Shown one piece after another: positions 43,752 to 53,008 of a stretch of 64,000 nucleotides of DNA. The notes under the pieces are model-generated. The model had not been told where the DNA came from, ran no database searches, and saw nothing but the letters and a program-made list of their open reading frames with translations. The translations under genes and the position numbers were made by a program. The stretch is from Fodinibius saliphilus (GTDB lineage: Bacteria > Bacteroidota > Rhodothermia > Balneolales > Balneolaceae): assembly GCF_005869845.1 (NCBI RefSeq), contig NZ_VAWF01000001.1, positions 992,001-1,056,000 on the forward strand, read 5' to 3'. Position 1 is the first letter of the stretch, and each line of letters opens with the position of its first letter.

Positions 43752-44440
43752 GGAAAGTTAATTCCATCGCTTTACAGGTGGGGCGTATGCCACTCAATTA
43801 ACAGCTAATAAAGATATTCGAGAGTTTTCCCTTTCCTGCTAAAAACTGCCGTACTGCACGAAAAGTCGGAAACGATTTATGAGGAAGACTATACTGCTAA
43901 ACAGTTACCTGACTGGAAATGGCTAATCTACCAATGGGCCATTTCAGAAGATATACTGCACTTCTTAGCAGATGGTAACATGCTGCAAGGAGATGAAAAA
44001 AAATACACCAGTACTTATCAGACAAATATAACTTGGAAATAAACCACCAATTGTTAGTTAAAATATTACAGGTCCAGGATAATTACTATCCAAGCAAATG
44101 AATAACCACTCAAACCAATAAATGGACATGCTCTTAAATAAAACAGGATTCATAGGAAAATATAGGTGTCGATACATATCAAGTTGATAAAATCATACAT
44201 TTTCAATAGGGAAATCCCCACAACGTAACTATCGGTTTAAACTGCATACAAGAAACCCATCACCAATTATATTATTTACAGAATCTTTGGTGTAGTGATT
44301 ACTAAATGAGTACAATTTATAGCTGTGCTACGGTACAGAAATAAATAAACCAAAAAGCTATCCTTTGGTTTCTTTTACGCCTCCTCAAAAGGCAAAAAAG
44401 TGTACTCAGGTTTTATTGGCCACCGACAGGTGGTTAATTA
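43752..44440. other. Region without intact gene; eroded coding remnant
   Basis: A + strand frame ending at TAA near 44039-44041 reads coherently for about 65 codons (LLKTAVLHEKSETIYEEDYT, then QLPDWKWLIYQWAISEDIL). It has no start codon and is frame-broken on the left, so it looks like the tail of a lost gene. I do not recognise the family. The rest up to the TPP aptamer is AT-rich without signal, apart from the hairpin at 44347-44377. Confidence 0.4.
44347..44377 (+). terminator. Possible intrinsic terminator
   Basis: AAACCAAA (44347-44354) pairs perfectly with TTTGGTTT (44364-44371) around a 9-nt loop and is followed by CTTTT. The stem is AT-rich and symmetric, so it could act in either direction. 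It lies upstream of the TPP riboswitch. Confidence 0.45.
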
Positions 44441-44441
44441 T

Positions 44442-44537
44442 AAGCCAATGGTTGAGGGTGTCCTGATAATTATCGGGACTGAGATTATACCCCTTGAACT
44501 TGATCCGGGCAATACCGGCGAAAGGAAATTGTTGGCT
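44442..44537 (+). promoter_or_regulatory. TPP (THI-box) riboswitch, no thiamine gene downstream
   Basis: The aptamer core is complete. GGGTGTCC is followed after a loop by GGGACTGAGAT, then ATACCCCTTGAACTTGATCC, then GGGCAATACCGGCGAAAGGA. These match the conserved THI-box blocks (GGGTGCC, GGCTGAGA, ACCC-TTGAACCTGATC, GG-TAATACC-GCG-AGGGA). P1 can form between GCCAA (44442-44446) and TTGGC (44532-44536). The aptamer binds thiamine pyrophosphate and normally switches a thiamine synthesis or uptake gene. Here a terminator hairpin follows at 44561 and no thiamine gene is seen on the + strand for several kilobases. Confidence 0.93.
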
Positions 44538-44560
44538 TCAAAAAACTAAGAGAGAGAGAT

Positions 44561-44598
44561 AACAAAGTGCCCCCCATTATGGGGGGGTATTTTGTTTT
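44561..44598 (+). terminator. Rho-independent terminator after the TPP aptamer
   Basis: AACAAA-TG-CCCCCC, loop ATTAT, GGGGGG-GTA-TTTTGTT gives a strong stem with a T-rich 3' arm. Its place 25 bases after the aptamer fits the expression platform of the riboswitch, although a competing anti-terminator could not be placed with certainty. Confidence 0.8.
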
Positions 44599-44745
44599 AG
44601 AAATTATTGTAATACCAATATTAACATTTACAGCAAAAATAATTGCCTTCCATACAATCAATGTACTTGAAAATTATAGAGAAAAATAACCATCAGATCT
44701 TAGTTCTTATATCCAATGTCAGAAATTACCCTACAATACATTTGA

Positions 44746-44943
44746 AGTTACCTACTACATCATAATTACCATAATATTGACATATACAAAGAATTCTATG
44801 ATGCATTGGAGCATATCAAGAATGGAATGGTTTACGCAAACTACCAAGGGAACCGAGTGGTGCCCAATAACCGAAATACTGTACAAACCAAGAAACTAGG
44901 AAAAGATAAGTTAACTATTTCAACTAAAAGCCATGAGATCTGA
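44746..44943 (+). other. Short open frame overlapping the next gene
   Basis: The frame is open from 44746 to the TGA at 44941-44943 and reads NIDIYKEFYDALEHIKNGMV, then NYQGNRVVPNNRNTVQT. It overlaps the start of the 77-residue gene by 11 bases. The only ATG (44827) would give 38 residues, with a weak ribosome site. It may be a small coupled gene or the eroded tail of the gene once controlled by the TPP riboswitch. Confidence 0.35.
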
Positions 44944-45166
44944 TAAACAAAATAGGGAAAACATATTTCATGAACGTGCTGATTTGTTAAAAGAAAAAAG
45001 CTACCTAGGGTACTCGGTAATCGACGCAAAAACCAAATGGGATGGAGTACAAATAACCGCCCAAAAAAATAACGGTAAAACGGTCAAAGCTTGGGGTGAA
45101 ACTATAGAGGAAGCCTATCAAAATGCAATTGACAATATTGACCAGAGTCTCGATGAACCGGGATAA
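44933..45166 (+). CDS. Small conserved-looking hypothetical protein (77 aa), paralogue of 53422-53655
   Basis: The 77-residue soluble protein reads KTKWDGVQITAQKNNGKTVK followed by AWGETIEEAYQNAIDNID. It shares with the protein at 53422-53655 the same length and the pattern 'n-GV-ITA-n--GK-i-g-GdT-eEA---ai--Id', which supports both as real genes. The strand-strand-strand-helix outline suggests a small alpha/beta fold. No function is known to me. It lies in a region of gene remnants and has no intact neighbour to indicate its role. Confidence 0.65.
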   Translation: MRSDKQNRENIFHERADLLKEKSYLGYSVIDAKTKWDGVQITAQKNNGKTVKAWGETIEEAYQNAIDNIDQSLDEPG

Positions 45167-45397
45167 GCCTGTTTGTAATTAATCATAATAAGTAAATTCA
45201 TGAACTGTTTTTAAGTCGGAAAGAAGTAGCCCTTGAACCGTGAAGAGGTTTTATCTTATCAGAATAGAAGTTTTCAATTCGGACTGATACACAGCTCTTT
45301 GGGATACTGTAAATAATGGGCAATAGATACTTCTGTTTTTTAATGCCCCCAGTGCTGCTATATGCACCTCAGATATTAGGCCGGCCAGCGTACACAC

Positions 45398-45576
45398 TAC
45401 CTCTCATCTGCCGACTCCCAGTTTTGCAAGCACAGAGGCAAAACAATCCGTCTGTTGTTTTCTTTGTTTATATATAAATGCTTGTGACTTGTCTCCTTTT
45501 CTCCTAACCAACGAATAGCGGTGTTATCTTTTTGCTCCCCCAGCGCATACCGATCAATAGCTTCAAAAGCACTGGA
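45398..45576 (-). pseudogene. Fragment resembling the N-terminal part of acetyl-CoA synthetase
   Basis: The - strand frame reads SSAFEAIDRYALGEQKDNTA, then IRWLGEKETSHKHLY, and stops at TAG (45398-45400). 'N.AYEAIDRHA......KVALIWE.E' is the usual start of the ATP-binding part of acetyl/acyl-CoA synthetases, so this looks like a short relic of such a gene. After about 45 codons the similarity fades. There is no start codon or downstream remainder. It is one of several gene relics between 43.7 and 46.0 kb. Confidence 0.45.
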
Positions 45577-45636
45577 TTTATAAATGAGTCATTATCTCAT
45601 TAATCTGCAGTACCTTTCTTTATATGCAGATGTAAA

Positions 45637-45880
45637 TCAGTATCCCCGTATATCTTCGATGTGGTGAAGATGAAATACATTTGTCAAAAATAGTACACCT
45701 AATGTACCTAAAAAGGCAAATAATAAACCATCCCCCATGCCAAAGACAATGCCAATTGAACCACATAAAACAGAAGATAACACAGCCAAGAGGGTATTTG
45801 CCCGTACTGATATTCCTTCACTGCCAATAATGACACCAAAAGAGTAAACCAACTACTAAACCCACTGAGATGAATCAATA
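45637..45880 (-). pseudogene. MgtC/SapB-like fragment
   Basis: A - strand frame of 71 codons reads FGVIIGSEGISVRANTLLAV, then SIGIVFGMGDGLLFAFLGT and LGVLFLTNVF. The 'G.G.I...G.SVR.-T.a..-.a-.iG...G.G....a..-t.-.l' pattern matches the membrane domain of MgtC. The preceding helix (GLVVGLLF) is in another frame around 45850-45880, so the gene is frameshifted and truncated. A second MgtC/DUF4010-like pseudogene lies at 54942-55557. Confidence 0.5.
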
Positions 45881-46096
45881 AATAGATTTTCCATTTAACT
45901 CACTCATACCCACCTCTTCTTTAGACGACCGTGAATACTTAATTTAAAAAATAATAACCAAATTACGTGTAAGGAATTTTCTGTTACTGCTGAAATGATA
46001 TTTTATCAATGTTCTTTAATTACCTAATACTAATTATTACATTTAAAAGTAAAGTTGCTTATATTTTTTATAAATAGAGAGGGAGAGAGATATTAT

Positions 46097-46474
46097 ATGG
46101 GGCAACTATCTGCTAATGAACTAGATTTATTTTTAAAGAAGCTCGTACCAATGCTTCAGAAACTGAACTTTGGAAGTATCTGGATAGAGGAACATCCCCA
46201 ATATCCCAGTCCACCGCCTTCCAAAATCATTGATGAAGAGTATAATCCAAATCTTGTAGCCGAAAAAGATGGCATTGATTATTATTTTGAATTTATTAAT
46301 GAATACTGCCTAGACAAAGCCATTTCAAATTCAGCACTTCAAAGAATGCTTGAAACATCAAATAACAAATGGGATGTTACTACTGTCATAGTTATTGAGT
46401 ATGGAAGCACTGAAGTAAAAAATAAATTAAATAACCACTTTAATATTTATCCTTTACAGGTGTGGGAACTGTAA
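46097..46474 (+). CDS. Hypothetical protein (125 aa)
   Basis: The start is set at ATG 46097 because the purine-rich GAGGGAGAGAGA lies just before it. An in-frame start 42 bases upstream would add an unlikely tail. The product reads LSANELDLFLKKLVPMLQKL, then VAEKDGIDYYFEFINEYCLD and VTTVIVIEYGSTEVKNKL. It is soluble and mixed alpha/beta, without motifs I recognise. It is convergent with the sensor kinase gene (70-bp gap). Codon use looks like that of neighbouring genes. Confidence 0.65.
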   Translation: MGQLSANELDLFLKKLVPMLQKLNFGSIWIEEHPQYPSPPPSKIIDEEYNPNLVAEKDGIDYYFEFINEYCLDKAISNSALQRMLETSNNKWDVTTVIVIEYGSTEVKNKLNNHFNIYPLQVWEL

Positions 46475-46544
46475 ACCGTTAATAGTTTTGCCTATATAAT
46501 AAAACTAGTGAGAACCTCGTAACTTAGTCTTAAGCAATCATTGA

Positions 46545-48275
46545 TTAGGAACCATTAAGGATTTTACATGTTACTTCAGTGCCCTCTCCTTCTTTACTAT
46601 GAACCTCCAAATACCCCCCAACCATCTGGGCCCGGAAATTCATCAATCGCAATCCCATCCCATTAGTCTTGTCTTCTATTTTATCTAATCCTTTTCCATC
46701 ATCTTGAATACTGATCTCTAAAGAGGATTCGGAAACTTGTAACCCTACCATAATTATTGAAGCTTCTGCATGCTTAACCGCATTATTTAAAGCTTCTTGA
46801 ACTATACGATACAAATGAATAGCTATATTATTATCCTTTATAACTAAGGAACTAGCAGTATTATTTCTTTTATATATTATATCTTGATCATACAATTTCT
46901 GCATACGCTCAACCAGTTCACCTATAGCTACCTCCAACCCATTGGCCTCCACATCAACCGGTACCAATCCACGGGCCAGTAAATGGGCTTGGTCATCTGC
47001 TTCTCTAATCATATCAGAGACTTCTTGGGCTGTTTCTGCTCCCGGCAACTCATTTGATTTCAACTTACTTGCTAAATTTTGTGCTATCAGACCAATACCA
47101 GTAAGCATCTGCCCCAGTCCATCATGCATATCTTGTCCTATACGCCGGCGCTCCTCTTCACTAATATTTAAGATTTCCTGCTCCAGTTTACGGAGTTCAC
47201 GCACATCGCGTCCAATGGAAATAATCGTATTGTTTTCGTTGAAAGTAAAAGCCCTTGCACTAATCTCTAAGGGAATAACCTCTCCACGGCTAGTCAGATG
47301 TTCTGTCTCCCAAAGGACCTCTCCATGTTCCAAAATATGGTGAATTCGATCGTCAACTTCTTTTTTAGAAGCACTAACAATATCATAAATTGTCTTCTGG
47401 TGTAGCTCTGCCCGCCTATATCCTAACATTTCACAAGCAACATTATTAACCTCGGCAAAAGGCAATGGGCTCATATTTTTATCTACCTGGAAAACAAGCA
47501 CTTCATCAGTCAGTGCCTGGAACAACATTGAGTAGCGGTGCTCATTTTCTCTCACTTGATGCTCTATCTTCTTACGCTGTGTTATATCAATGATATAACT
47601 GATTAGAAATTTCCCGTTATCTGTTTTAAAATCATTGAGGCCAATCTCAACAGGGAACTTTTCACCATTTTTTTTTATCCCATACAAGCTACGCTCTACC
47701 CTCACTTGCCGTGGTTTGGGATCATCGTAATACTCCTGCCGCTGATTTTGATTATGTTCTCTAAAGAGGCCGGGAACCAGTATTTCTATTTTTTTTCCTA
47801 TCAACTCATCACGAGAATAGCCGAATTGTTCCTCTATTTTTTCATTCAGCATTACAATATTGCCTTCCAGATCTGATACAAGCATACCCTCTGTAGCAGC
47901 TTCAAAAAGAGCTGAAACTCGTTTTTCATTTTTCTGTATCCGTAATAATGATTCTCTATACTGAGTTACAAACCATACGGTGCCCCACACAACACCAATA
48001 GTTATAATTCTGTTGGCACCCGCCATTACCATAAAATCTGACGGCTCTGATACAATATACCCCAAAGCAATCAATACCGTACTTATAATACCTGCGCCAA
48101 TTGTTATCCATTTTGAACTATTCCAATAGGTAGCCATCACGAGCAGTGCATATGGGACTCCCCCGGCAATCCCAAACGAAATTTGGCTATCAATAATAAA
48201 TAAGACTGCAGAACATACGAGAATAATTGCCGACAGAATATAATCTGAATTTAATACATGATTACTTTTAGGCAT
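46545..48275 (-). CDS. PAS sensor histidine kinase, NarL-partner type
   Basis: The 576-residue inner-membrane kinase has four N-terminal helices (residues 10-105) and two PAS domains (125-240: VSALFEAATEGMLVSDLEGN; 245-365: YSMLFQALTDEVLVFQVD). A HisKA_3 domain follows with the phospho-accepting His in EERRRIGQDMHDGLGQML (near 390). The HATPase_c domain has Asn in YRIVQEALNNAVKHAEA and the G1 box IQDDGKGLD. HisKA_3 kinases pair with NarL-type regulators, yet no regulator gene is in the window. A TGTAGG...CCTACA repeat lies in its upstream region at 48437-48455. Confidence 0.93.
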   Translation of the reverse strand: MPKSNHVLNSDYILSAIILVCSAVLFIIDSQISFGIAGGVPYALLVMATYWNSSKWITIGAGIISTVLIALGYIVSEPSDFMVMAGANRIITIGVVWGTVWFVTQYRESLLRIQKNEKRVSALFEAATEGMLVSDLEGNIVMLNEKIEEQFGYSRDELIGKKIEILVPGLFREHNQNQRQEYYDDPKPRQVRVERSLYGIKKNGEKFPVEIGLNDFKTDNGKFLISYIIDITQRKKIEHQVRENEHRYSMLFQALTDEVLVFQVDKNMSPLPFAEVNNVACEMLGYRRAELHQKTIYDIVSASKKEVDDRIHHILEHGEVLWETEHLTSRGEVIPLEISARAFTFNENNTIISIGRDVRELRKLEQEILNISEEERRRIGQDMHDGLGQMLTGIGLIAQNLASKLKSNELPGAETAQEVSDMIREADDQAHLLARGLVPVDVEANGLEVAIGELVERMQKLYDQDIIYKRNNTASSLVIKDNNIAIHLYRIVQEALNNAVKHAEASIIMVGLQVSESSLEISIQDDGKGLDKIEDKTNGMGLRLMNFRAQMVGGYLEVHSKEGEGTEVTCKILNGS

Positions 48276-48436
48276 GCTCTTAATATTGACACTTAGTAGT
48301 AAATAGCGGTAGTACTTTTCTAACCTTAAAATCGACAGAGTGAAAAATTAATAGTACAAATTTCTCATCTAATACACTAATATTTCAACCCTGAAGTCAT
48401 CCTTAAAACTCATACAGAAGTCGGCGTATTCCCATT

Positions 48437-48455
48437 TGTAGGGGATATACCTACA
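48437..48455. promoter_or_regulatory. Short inverted repeat in divergent promoter region
   Basis: TGTAGG-GGATATA-CCTACA is a 6-bp perfect inverted repeat with a 7-bp spacer. It lies midway between the divergent sensor kinase and coiled-coil genes. The size and TAC(C)-like half-sites would suit a dimeric NarL-type regulator, but this is only a suggestion. Confidence 0.3.
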
Positions 48456-48550
48456 CCTAGTTGGGGATCTAACTCTATTTCACATTTATAAAATCATAGT
48501 TAATAGTAATACAGGTTTCACATTTAAGGGTAATTTTATTCTCATCAATT

Positions 48551-48859
48551 ATGGCAACACTCAACAAAACCAAACAAACTAAATTAGAACGCAAACTAGC
48601 TAAAAAGCTCCTTAGTTGGGATCAACAACTCGATGATTTAGAAAAAAAGATTCATGAACGTTTCAATAAGTTGAGAAGAGATTATCGGAATCAAATTGCA
48701 GATATCAAACAGGTACGACTTGAAATAAGGAAAGGATTAGAAGAACTTGAATCACCGGTTGAAACCTCTTTGCATTCAGAAACACAGAGAGTGGAGCAAC
48801 TATGGAATAAAATCGAATATGCATTATCAGAAAGTAAATATGACTTACCAAAAACCTAG
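48551..48859 (+). CDS. Small coiled-coil protein (102 aa), paralogue of 56914-57219
   Basis: This 102-residue protein is almost all charged helix (ERKLAKKLLSWDQQLDDLEK, then NQIADIKQVRLEIRKGLEEL). It ends with a short helix holding VEQLWNKIEYAL. The protein at 56914-57219 has the same length, the same 'KL--W---L--LE----' start and the same 'LW-------L' end, so the two are paralogues. They probably form dimeric coiled coils in the cytoplasm. Function is unknown, and the placement at both flanks of the stress-protein cluster suggests membership of one regulon. Confidence 0.7.
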   Translation: MATLNKTKQTKLERKLAKKLLSWDQQLDDLEKKIHERFNKLRRDYRNQIADIKQVRLEIRKGLEELESPVETSLHSETQRVEQLWNKIEYALSESKYDLPKT

Positions 48860-48992
48860 TATTTCTATCAAAATGATATATGCTCAACCACCTGTAGTGT
48901 ATTACGTTTTAATAGCACATTAACATGCTATCAGAAATAGTAGTAACACAAAGATTTCATTCTATTCAAATTACAGTAACCAGTTATATCTT

Positions 48993-49607
48993 ATGAAAAG
49001 CCTATTAATTGTATTTCTGGTTCTTACTATCGGTTGCGGTGATCAATCCAAAAAGAAAGTTATTGACAGCAGTATTTCCTTTGATACTACAGCAGTAATA
49101 CACGAAGGACAAAAAATTACAAAAGCAGCTTTTAACACATTAAGTAACAATTTACAACGGGCACTTGCTGAAGGTGGTGTACGAAATGCACTGCAGTTCT
49201 GCAACGTTCGTGCTATGCCGCTAACCGACTCGCTCTCTACAGATTATGGGGTTGAACTGCGGCGGGTTTCTCACCGGCCGCGAAATCCGAGTAATCGAGC
49301 TGACTCGTTAGAGATGTCAACGATTCGGAATTACCTGGAACAAATTCGAAAAGAAGAGTCTGTGGAACCGATAGCTACAACCCATGACAATAATATTAGC
49401 TATCATGCCCCTATTCGTATCCCCAATCAACTTTGCTTGCATTGTCACGGCAACCCGGGCCAGGATATTACCAAAGCTGATCTAGAAACCATTCAAGAGC
49501 TATATCCCAAGGATGAGGCAACAGGATTCAAAATGGGAGAATTACGCGGAATTTGGAGTATCCAATTTTCCCAATCCTACGTCGATTCCTTGACCCAATC
49601 ACTATAA
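48993..49607 (+). CDS. DUF3365 (Tll0287-like) haem lipoprotein
   Basis: The 204-residue protein starts MKSLLIVFLVLTIGC, a lipoprotein signal. It carries the DUF3365 pattern: ALQFCNVRAMPLTDSLSTDY, LRRVSHRPRNPSNRAD, and the c-type haem site LCLHCHGNPG (CxxCH near residue 149). It ends GELRGIWSIQF. Proteins of this family are periplasmic haem sensors or redox proteins, sometimes fused to kinases. Here it is separate but two genes away from a PAS kinase. It may sense oxygen or nitrogen oxides for the surrounding stress genes (inference). Confidence 0.87.
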   Translation: MKSLLIVFLVLTIGCGDQSKKKVIDSSISFDTTAVIHEGQKITKAAFNTLSNNLQRALAEGGVRNALQFCNVRAMPLTDSLSTDYGVELRRVSHRPRNPSNRADSLEMSTIRNYLEQIRKEESVEPIATTHDNNISYHAPIRIPNQLCLHCHGNPGQDITKADLETIQELYPKDEATGFKMGELRGIWSIQFSQSYVDSLTQSL

Positions 49608-49729
49608 TGATATACCCACTCCACTGTGTTTATAATTATATTGACCAAATTTCACACCTTACATTAAGAGCCATCCGAGCAGTGCTATCAAAATAGATAC
49701 ACTCATAGCATTATAACCATCACCTATTC

Positions 49730-51553
49730 ATGAAAGATACACCCTTTCAAAGCAAAATATCCCATCATATCTGGGATACAAAATACCGCTATCACCACAA
49801 AGGTGAAATAATAGATGAATCAATCGAAGATACCTGGCAACGAGTGGCACAAGCGGTGGCATCAGTTGAAGAGGATTCTAATATGTGGGAACAAGAGTTT
49901 TACAAAGTCCTCGAGGGATTTACCTTTATTCCTGCCGGACGCATTCTGGCCGGTGCCGGTACGGAGCATAAAGTAATCCTTTTTAATTGCTTTGTGATGG
50001 GAATAATTGAAGATTCTATCCCCTCCTTATTTGAAAATCTCAAACAGGGAGCTCTTACTATGCAGCAAGGCGGGAGCATTGGTTATGACTTCTCCACTAT
50101 TAGACCCCAAGGTTCATTAGCCCGTAGCAGCAATATTTCATCAGGACCGGTCTCATTTATGAATATTTGGGATACCATGTGTGGAACGATGCTTTCTACC
50201 GGGGCGCGCCGCAGTGCAATGATGGCTACGCTGCGATGTGATCACCCTGATATCATGACATTCATTAATGCCAAGCAACAGCCAGGAACACTCACTAATT
50301 TCAATCTTTCGGTGCTGGTCAGTGATGCGTTTATGGAAGCAGTTCATGAAAATGATGAATGGCCTCTCGTTTTTCCGGATAAAACCCTAAAAAATAATAA
50401 TAAGGCTGACCAACCCATTTTTAAAAGATGGAACGGTACCGATGTGAAAGTACCCTGCCGGGTTTTTAAAACAGTTCGGGCACAAAAGCTATGGAATACA
50501 ATCATGCAAGCGGCCTATGATACTGCAGAACCGGGTGTCTTGTTTATTGATCGGATCAATTCCCTCAACAATTTAAACTACTGCGAATATATTACCGCCA
50601 CAAATCCCTGTGGCGAAGTACCATTGCCGCCTTACGGGACCTGTAATCTGGGGTCCATCAATCTTACGCATTTTGTTAAGCAACCTTTTAGTGCCGATTC
50701 CAATATTGATCTGAAAGATAATCGTAAGAGTAAACAAACGGCCGTACGTATGCTAGATAATGTATTTTCACTTTCCCGTATCCCTTTGAAGCAACAGAAA
50801 GAACAAGCACTGCAAAGCCGACGAATAGGCCTGGGTATAACCGGATTGGCAGATGCGTTAATCATGCTGGGTCATCACTATGGAAGTAAAGAAGCACGAT
50901 CGGTTGCCGAAGAGATTATAAATGAGATATGTCAGACGGCTTATGTGACTTCTACACAGCTTGCAAAACAAAAAGAGACGTGGCCACTGTACGTTAAAGA
51001 TCGATACCTCAAAAGTCCGTTCATCCAAAAACTGCCTAAAGAAATCCAAAATGAGATTTTCAAAAACGGTATCTGAAACAGCCACCTGCTTTCTATTGCC
51101 CCTACCGGAAGCATCAGTATATTGGCCAAAAATGTATCCAGTGGATTGGAGCCTGTGTATGATTTCCGGTACAATCGGAAAGTACTCAACAAAAGAGGTG
51201 AGCAAAAAACATATGAAGTGAATGATTATTCCTATCGACTGTGGAAAGAAGAGTACCCCGATCGAAAAACTCCGGATTATTTTGTCAACGCCAAGAATCT
51301 TTCCCCTGATGAGCATCTTAAAATGCAGTCTGTACTGCAGAAATATGTAGATAACGCCATTTCAAAGACAATTAATGTCGCCGAAGACCTATCATTTGAG
51401 GAATTCAAAAACATTTATCAGAAGGCCTATCGTCGCAAACTTAAAGGATGTACCACCTATCGCCCCGACAAAATTACCGGTGCGATTTTGGAATTAGAAG
51501 AGATCGGAGAATCTCATGTACACTGCTGTACTTTGGACCGTGAAGGAGACTAA
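49730..51553 (+). pseudogene. nrdJ: Class II (B12-dependent) ribonucleotide reductase with in-frame TGA
   Basis: The frame encodes a 607-residue NrdJ-type reductase. It has LFNCFVMGIIEDSIPSLFEN, MQQGGSIGYDFSTIRPQG, ATNPCGEVPLPPYGTCNLGS (active-site Cys) and, after the break, SIAPTGSISILAKNVSSGLE and KGCTTYRPDKITGA. At 51074-51076 a TGA stands between FKNGI and NSHLLS, where family members have Arg ('GIRNSHL'). A single C-to-T change (CGA to TGA) explains it, and the frame after it is intact to 51553. As written, translation would stop before the loop needed for catalysis. The short form without an ATP cone fits the low-oxygen setting. Confidence 0.85.
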
Positions 51554-51657
51554 ATTGTAGGGAAATTACCCAACCATTATCCCTCCTTTCTCCTCTGCAT
51601 TATGCAATACATAACTTCTAGCTTCTTTTACACTTTATTTAACCCAAAGCTACTGTC

Positions 51658-52218
51658 ATGAAATTGCTAATTGTTTACGCTACGACAGAAGGACAAACAA
51701 AAAAGATTTGTTCGTTTTTAGCTCAAAAAGCAAAAGAAGAGGGACATAATGTAACATTTATAAATGCCCTTGAACGCCATATCCATCCCCAACAATATGA
51801 TGCAGCTGTTGTTGGTGCTTCAATACATGCGGGCAAATATCTGCAAGTTGTACAAAAGTATGTTAATGAAAATCACAAAGACCTTAATCATAAACCAAGT
51901 GCATTTATCTCTGTAAGTCTTACCGCTGCAAGTGAAAAACCACAATCAAATGTAGATCTACCCAAGATCACCCAACTATTCCTGGATAGTACCAGATGGA
52001 ACCCAACTTTTATTGAACAAGTCGCCGGAGCTTTGCGCTACTCCAAATACAATTTCTTCAAGAAATTAATCATGCGATTGATAGCTCAAAAAAATGGGGG
52101 CAGTACCGACACCTCTAAAGATCATGAGTATACCGATTGGGACCAAGTGGAACGAATTATAAAGCTATTGGAACGAGCAGTGACTGATCAATCCCAAGAA
52201 AAACAAACAGTCCATTAA
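51658..52218 (+). CDS. HemG-like flavodoxin-domain protein
   Basis: The 186-residue protein has a flavodoxin fold: LLIVYATTEGQTKKICSFLA (FMN phosphate loop), VVGASIHAGKYL, and FISVSLTAAS near residue 83. The pattern 'YaTteGqT' with 'GaSIHaGk' fits the menaquinone-dependent protoporphyrinogen IX oxidase family (HemG), or a related quinone-linked flavodoxin. It would bind FMN in the cytoplasm. It follows the broken nrdJ by 105 bases. A role in reducing that enzyme is conceivable but not shown. Confidence 0.82.
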   Translation: MKLLIVYATTEGQTKKICSFLAQKAKEEGHNVTFINALERHIHPQQYDAAVVGASIHAGKYLQVVQKYVNENHKDLNHKPSAFISVSLTAASEKPQSNVDLPKITQLFLDSTRWNPTFIEQVAGALRYSKYNFFKKLIMRLIAQKNGGSTDTSKDHEYTDWDQVERIIKLLERAVTDQSQEKQTVH

Positions 52219-53008
52219 TTGAAGAGGAAGGCAAAGAGTTTCACATTGCAATTACCTCTATTCAATTGAAACCTCTTAATGATTATGGAAATTAACAAGA
52301 CGCCAACGTATGATATTAGTGATAATCCAACGGGGTACTGCCCATTCGGTAGATGCTGAGCTATATGAACAATATTTTAAACGATGCCCACGACTATCTC
52401 AGGCTTGCAGAAAAACAATCTGGAAAGATCCCCAAGAATATTTCATATCATCATATTTGGGGAGATGATATTGTTATACTGTATATATAATGGGGCGGCA
52501 GGGATATAGGATTCCAAAATCCCAGGGATACTTTGCCCATATCTTCATCGATTCGTGTACCAGTGACCTTCTACACGGGCACTCCCCTTATCATCCCAAA
52601 AGGGATTGAGATTTACCAAGATAGTCTGCTTCATTATGTTGTGGCAACTTGATTACCGAATCCGACAGCATCAATGAGTATGAAGAATTTCGTGATGATC
52701 TTTCACTGCTCTACCTTCCACCCTTAACTTATCGTGGTAACTTGTCTCATTACAGATGGTCCTGATGAAAATCAGCCATTTTGATTAATCACATCGTATA
52801 TATCTGTTACTAAATTGATATTTGAGCGCCATAACCGCGAGTGTAAAAAACTAAAACTTTGCTAGAGACAGATCGAAAAACATTCAAGCTAGATTGGCAT
52901 GAAATGTAAGCCTAACCATTACAGTAATCTCAGTACCTCTCCCATACAAATTTTTCACTAAAATATTGATTATATGATTTACAACTAAATCATACCAATC
53001 ATGTTATC
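52219..53008. pseudogene. Gene-remnant region
   Basis: At 52285-52359 (+) a short frame reads MEINKTPTYDISDNPTGYC then PFGR and stops. 'YD.SDN.TGCCP.F' is the start of a conserved small bacterial protein family often labelled hydrolase, here cut off. At about 52537-52755 two short frames (SIRVPVTFYTGTPLIIPKG; then SINEYEEFRDDLSLLYLPPL) read like coding sequence broken by a stop. I do not recognise this second gene. No intact gene is present in the 790 bp. Confidence 0.45.

Noticed and set aside
44571-44586. CCCCCC-ATTAT-GGGGGG as a separate repeat element
   Set aside because: Its place just after the TPP aptamer and its T-rich 3' arm make it a terminator.
12785-51076. TGA read as Trp or another amino acid (recoded genetic code)
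   Set aside because: TGA ends other genes normally (for example 3922), TGG is used freely for Trp, one stop is TAG, and one TGA stands at an Arg position.
51074-51076. Selenocysteine at the TGA in the ribonucleotide reductase
   Set aside because: The aligned residue is Arg, not Cys, and no hairpin resembling a SECIS element follows.
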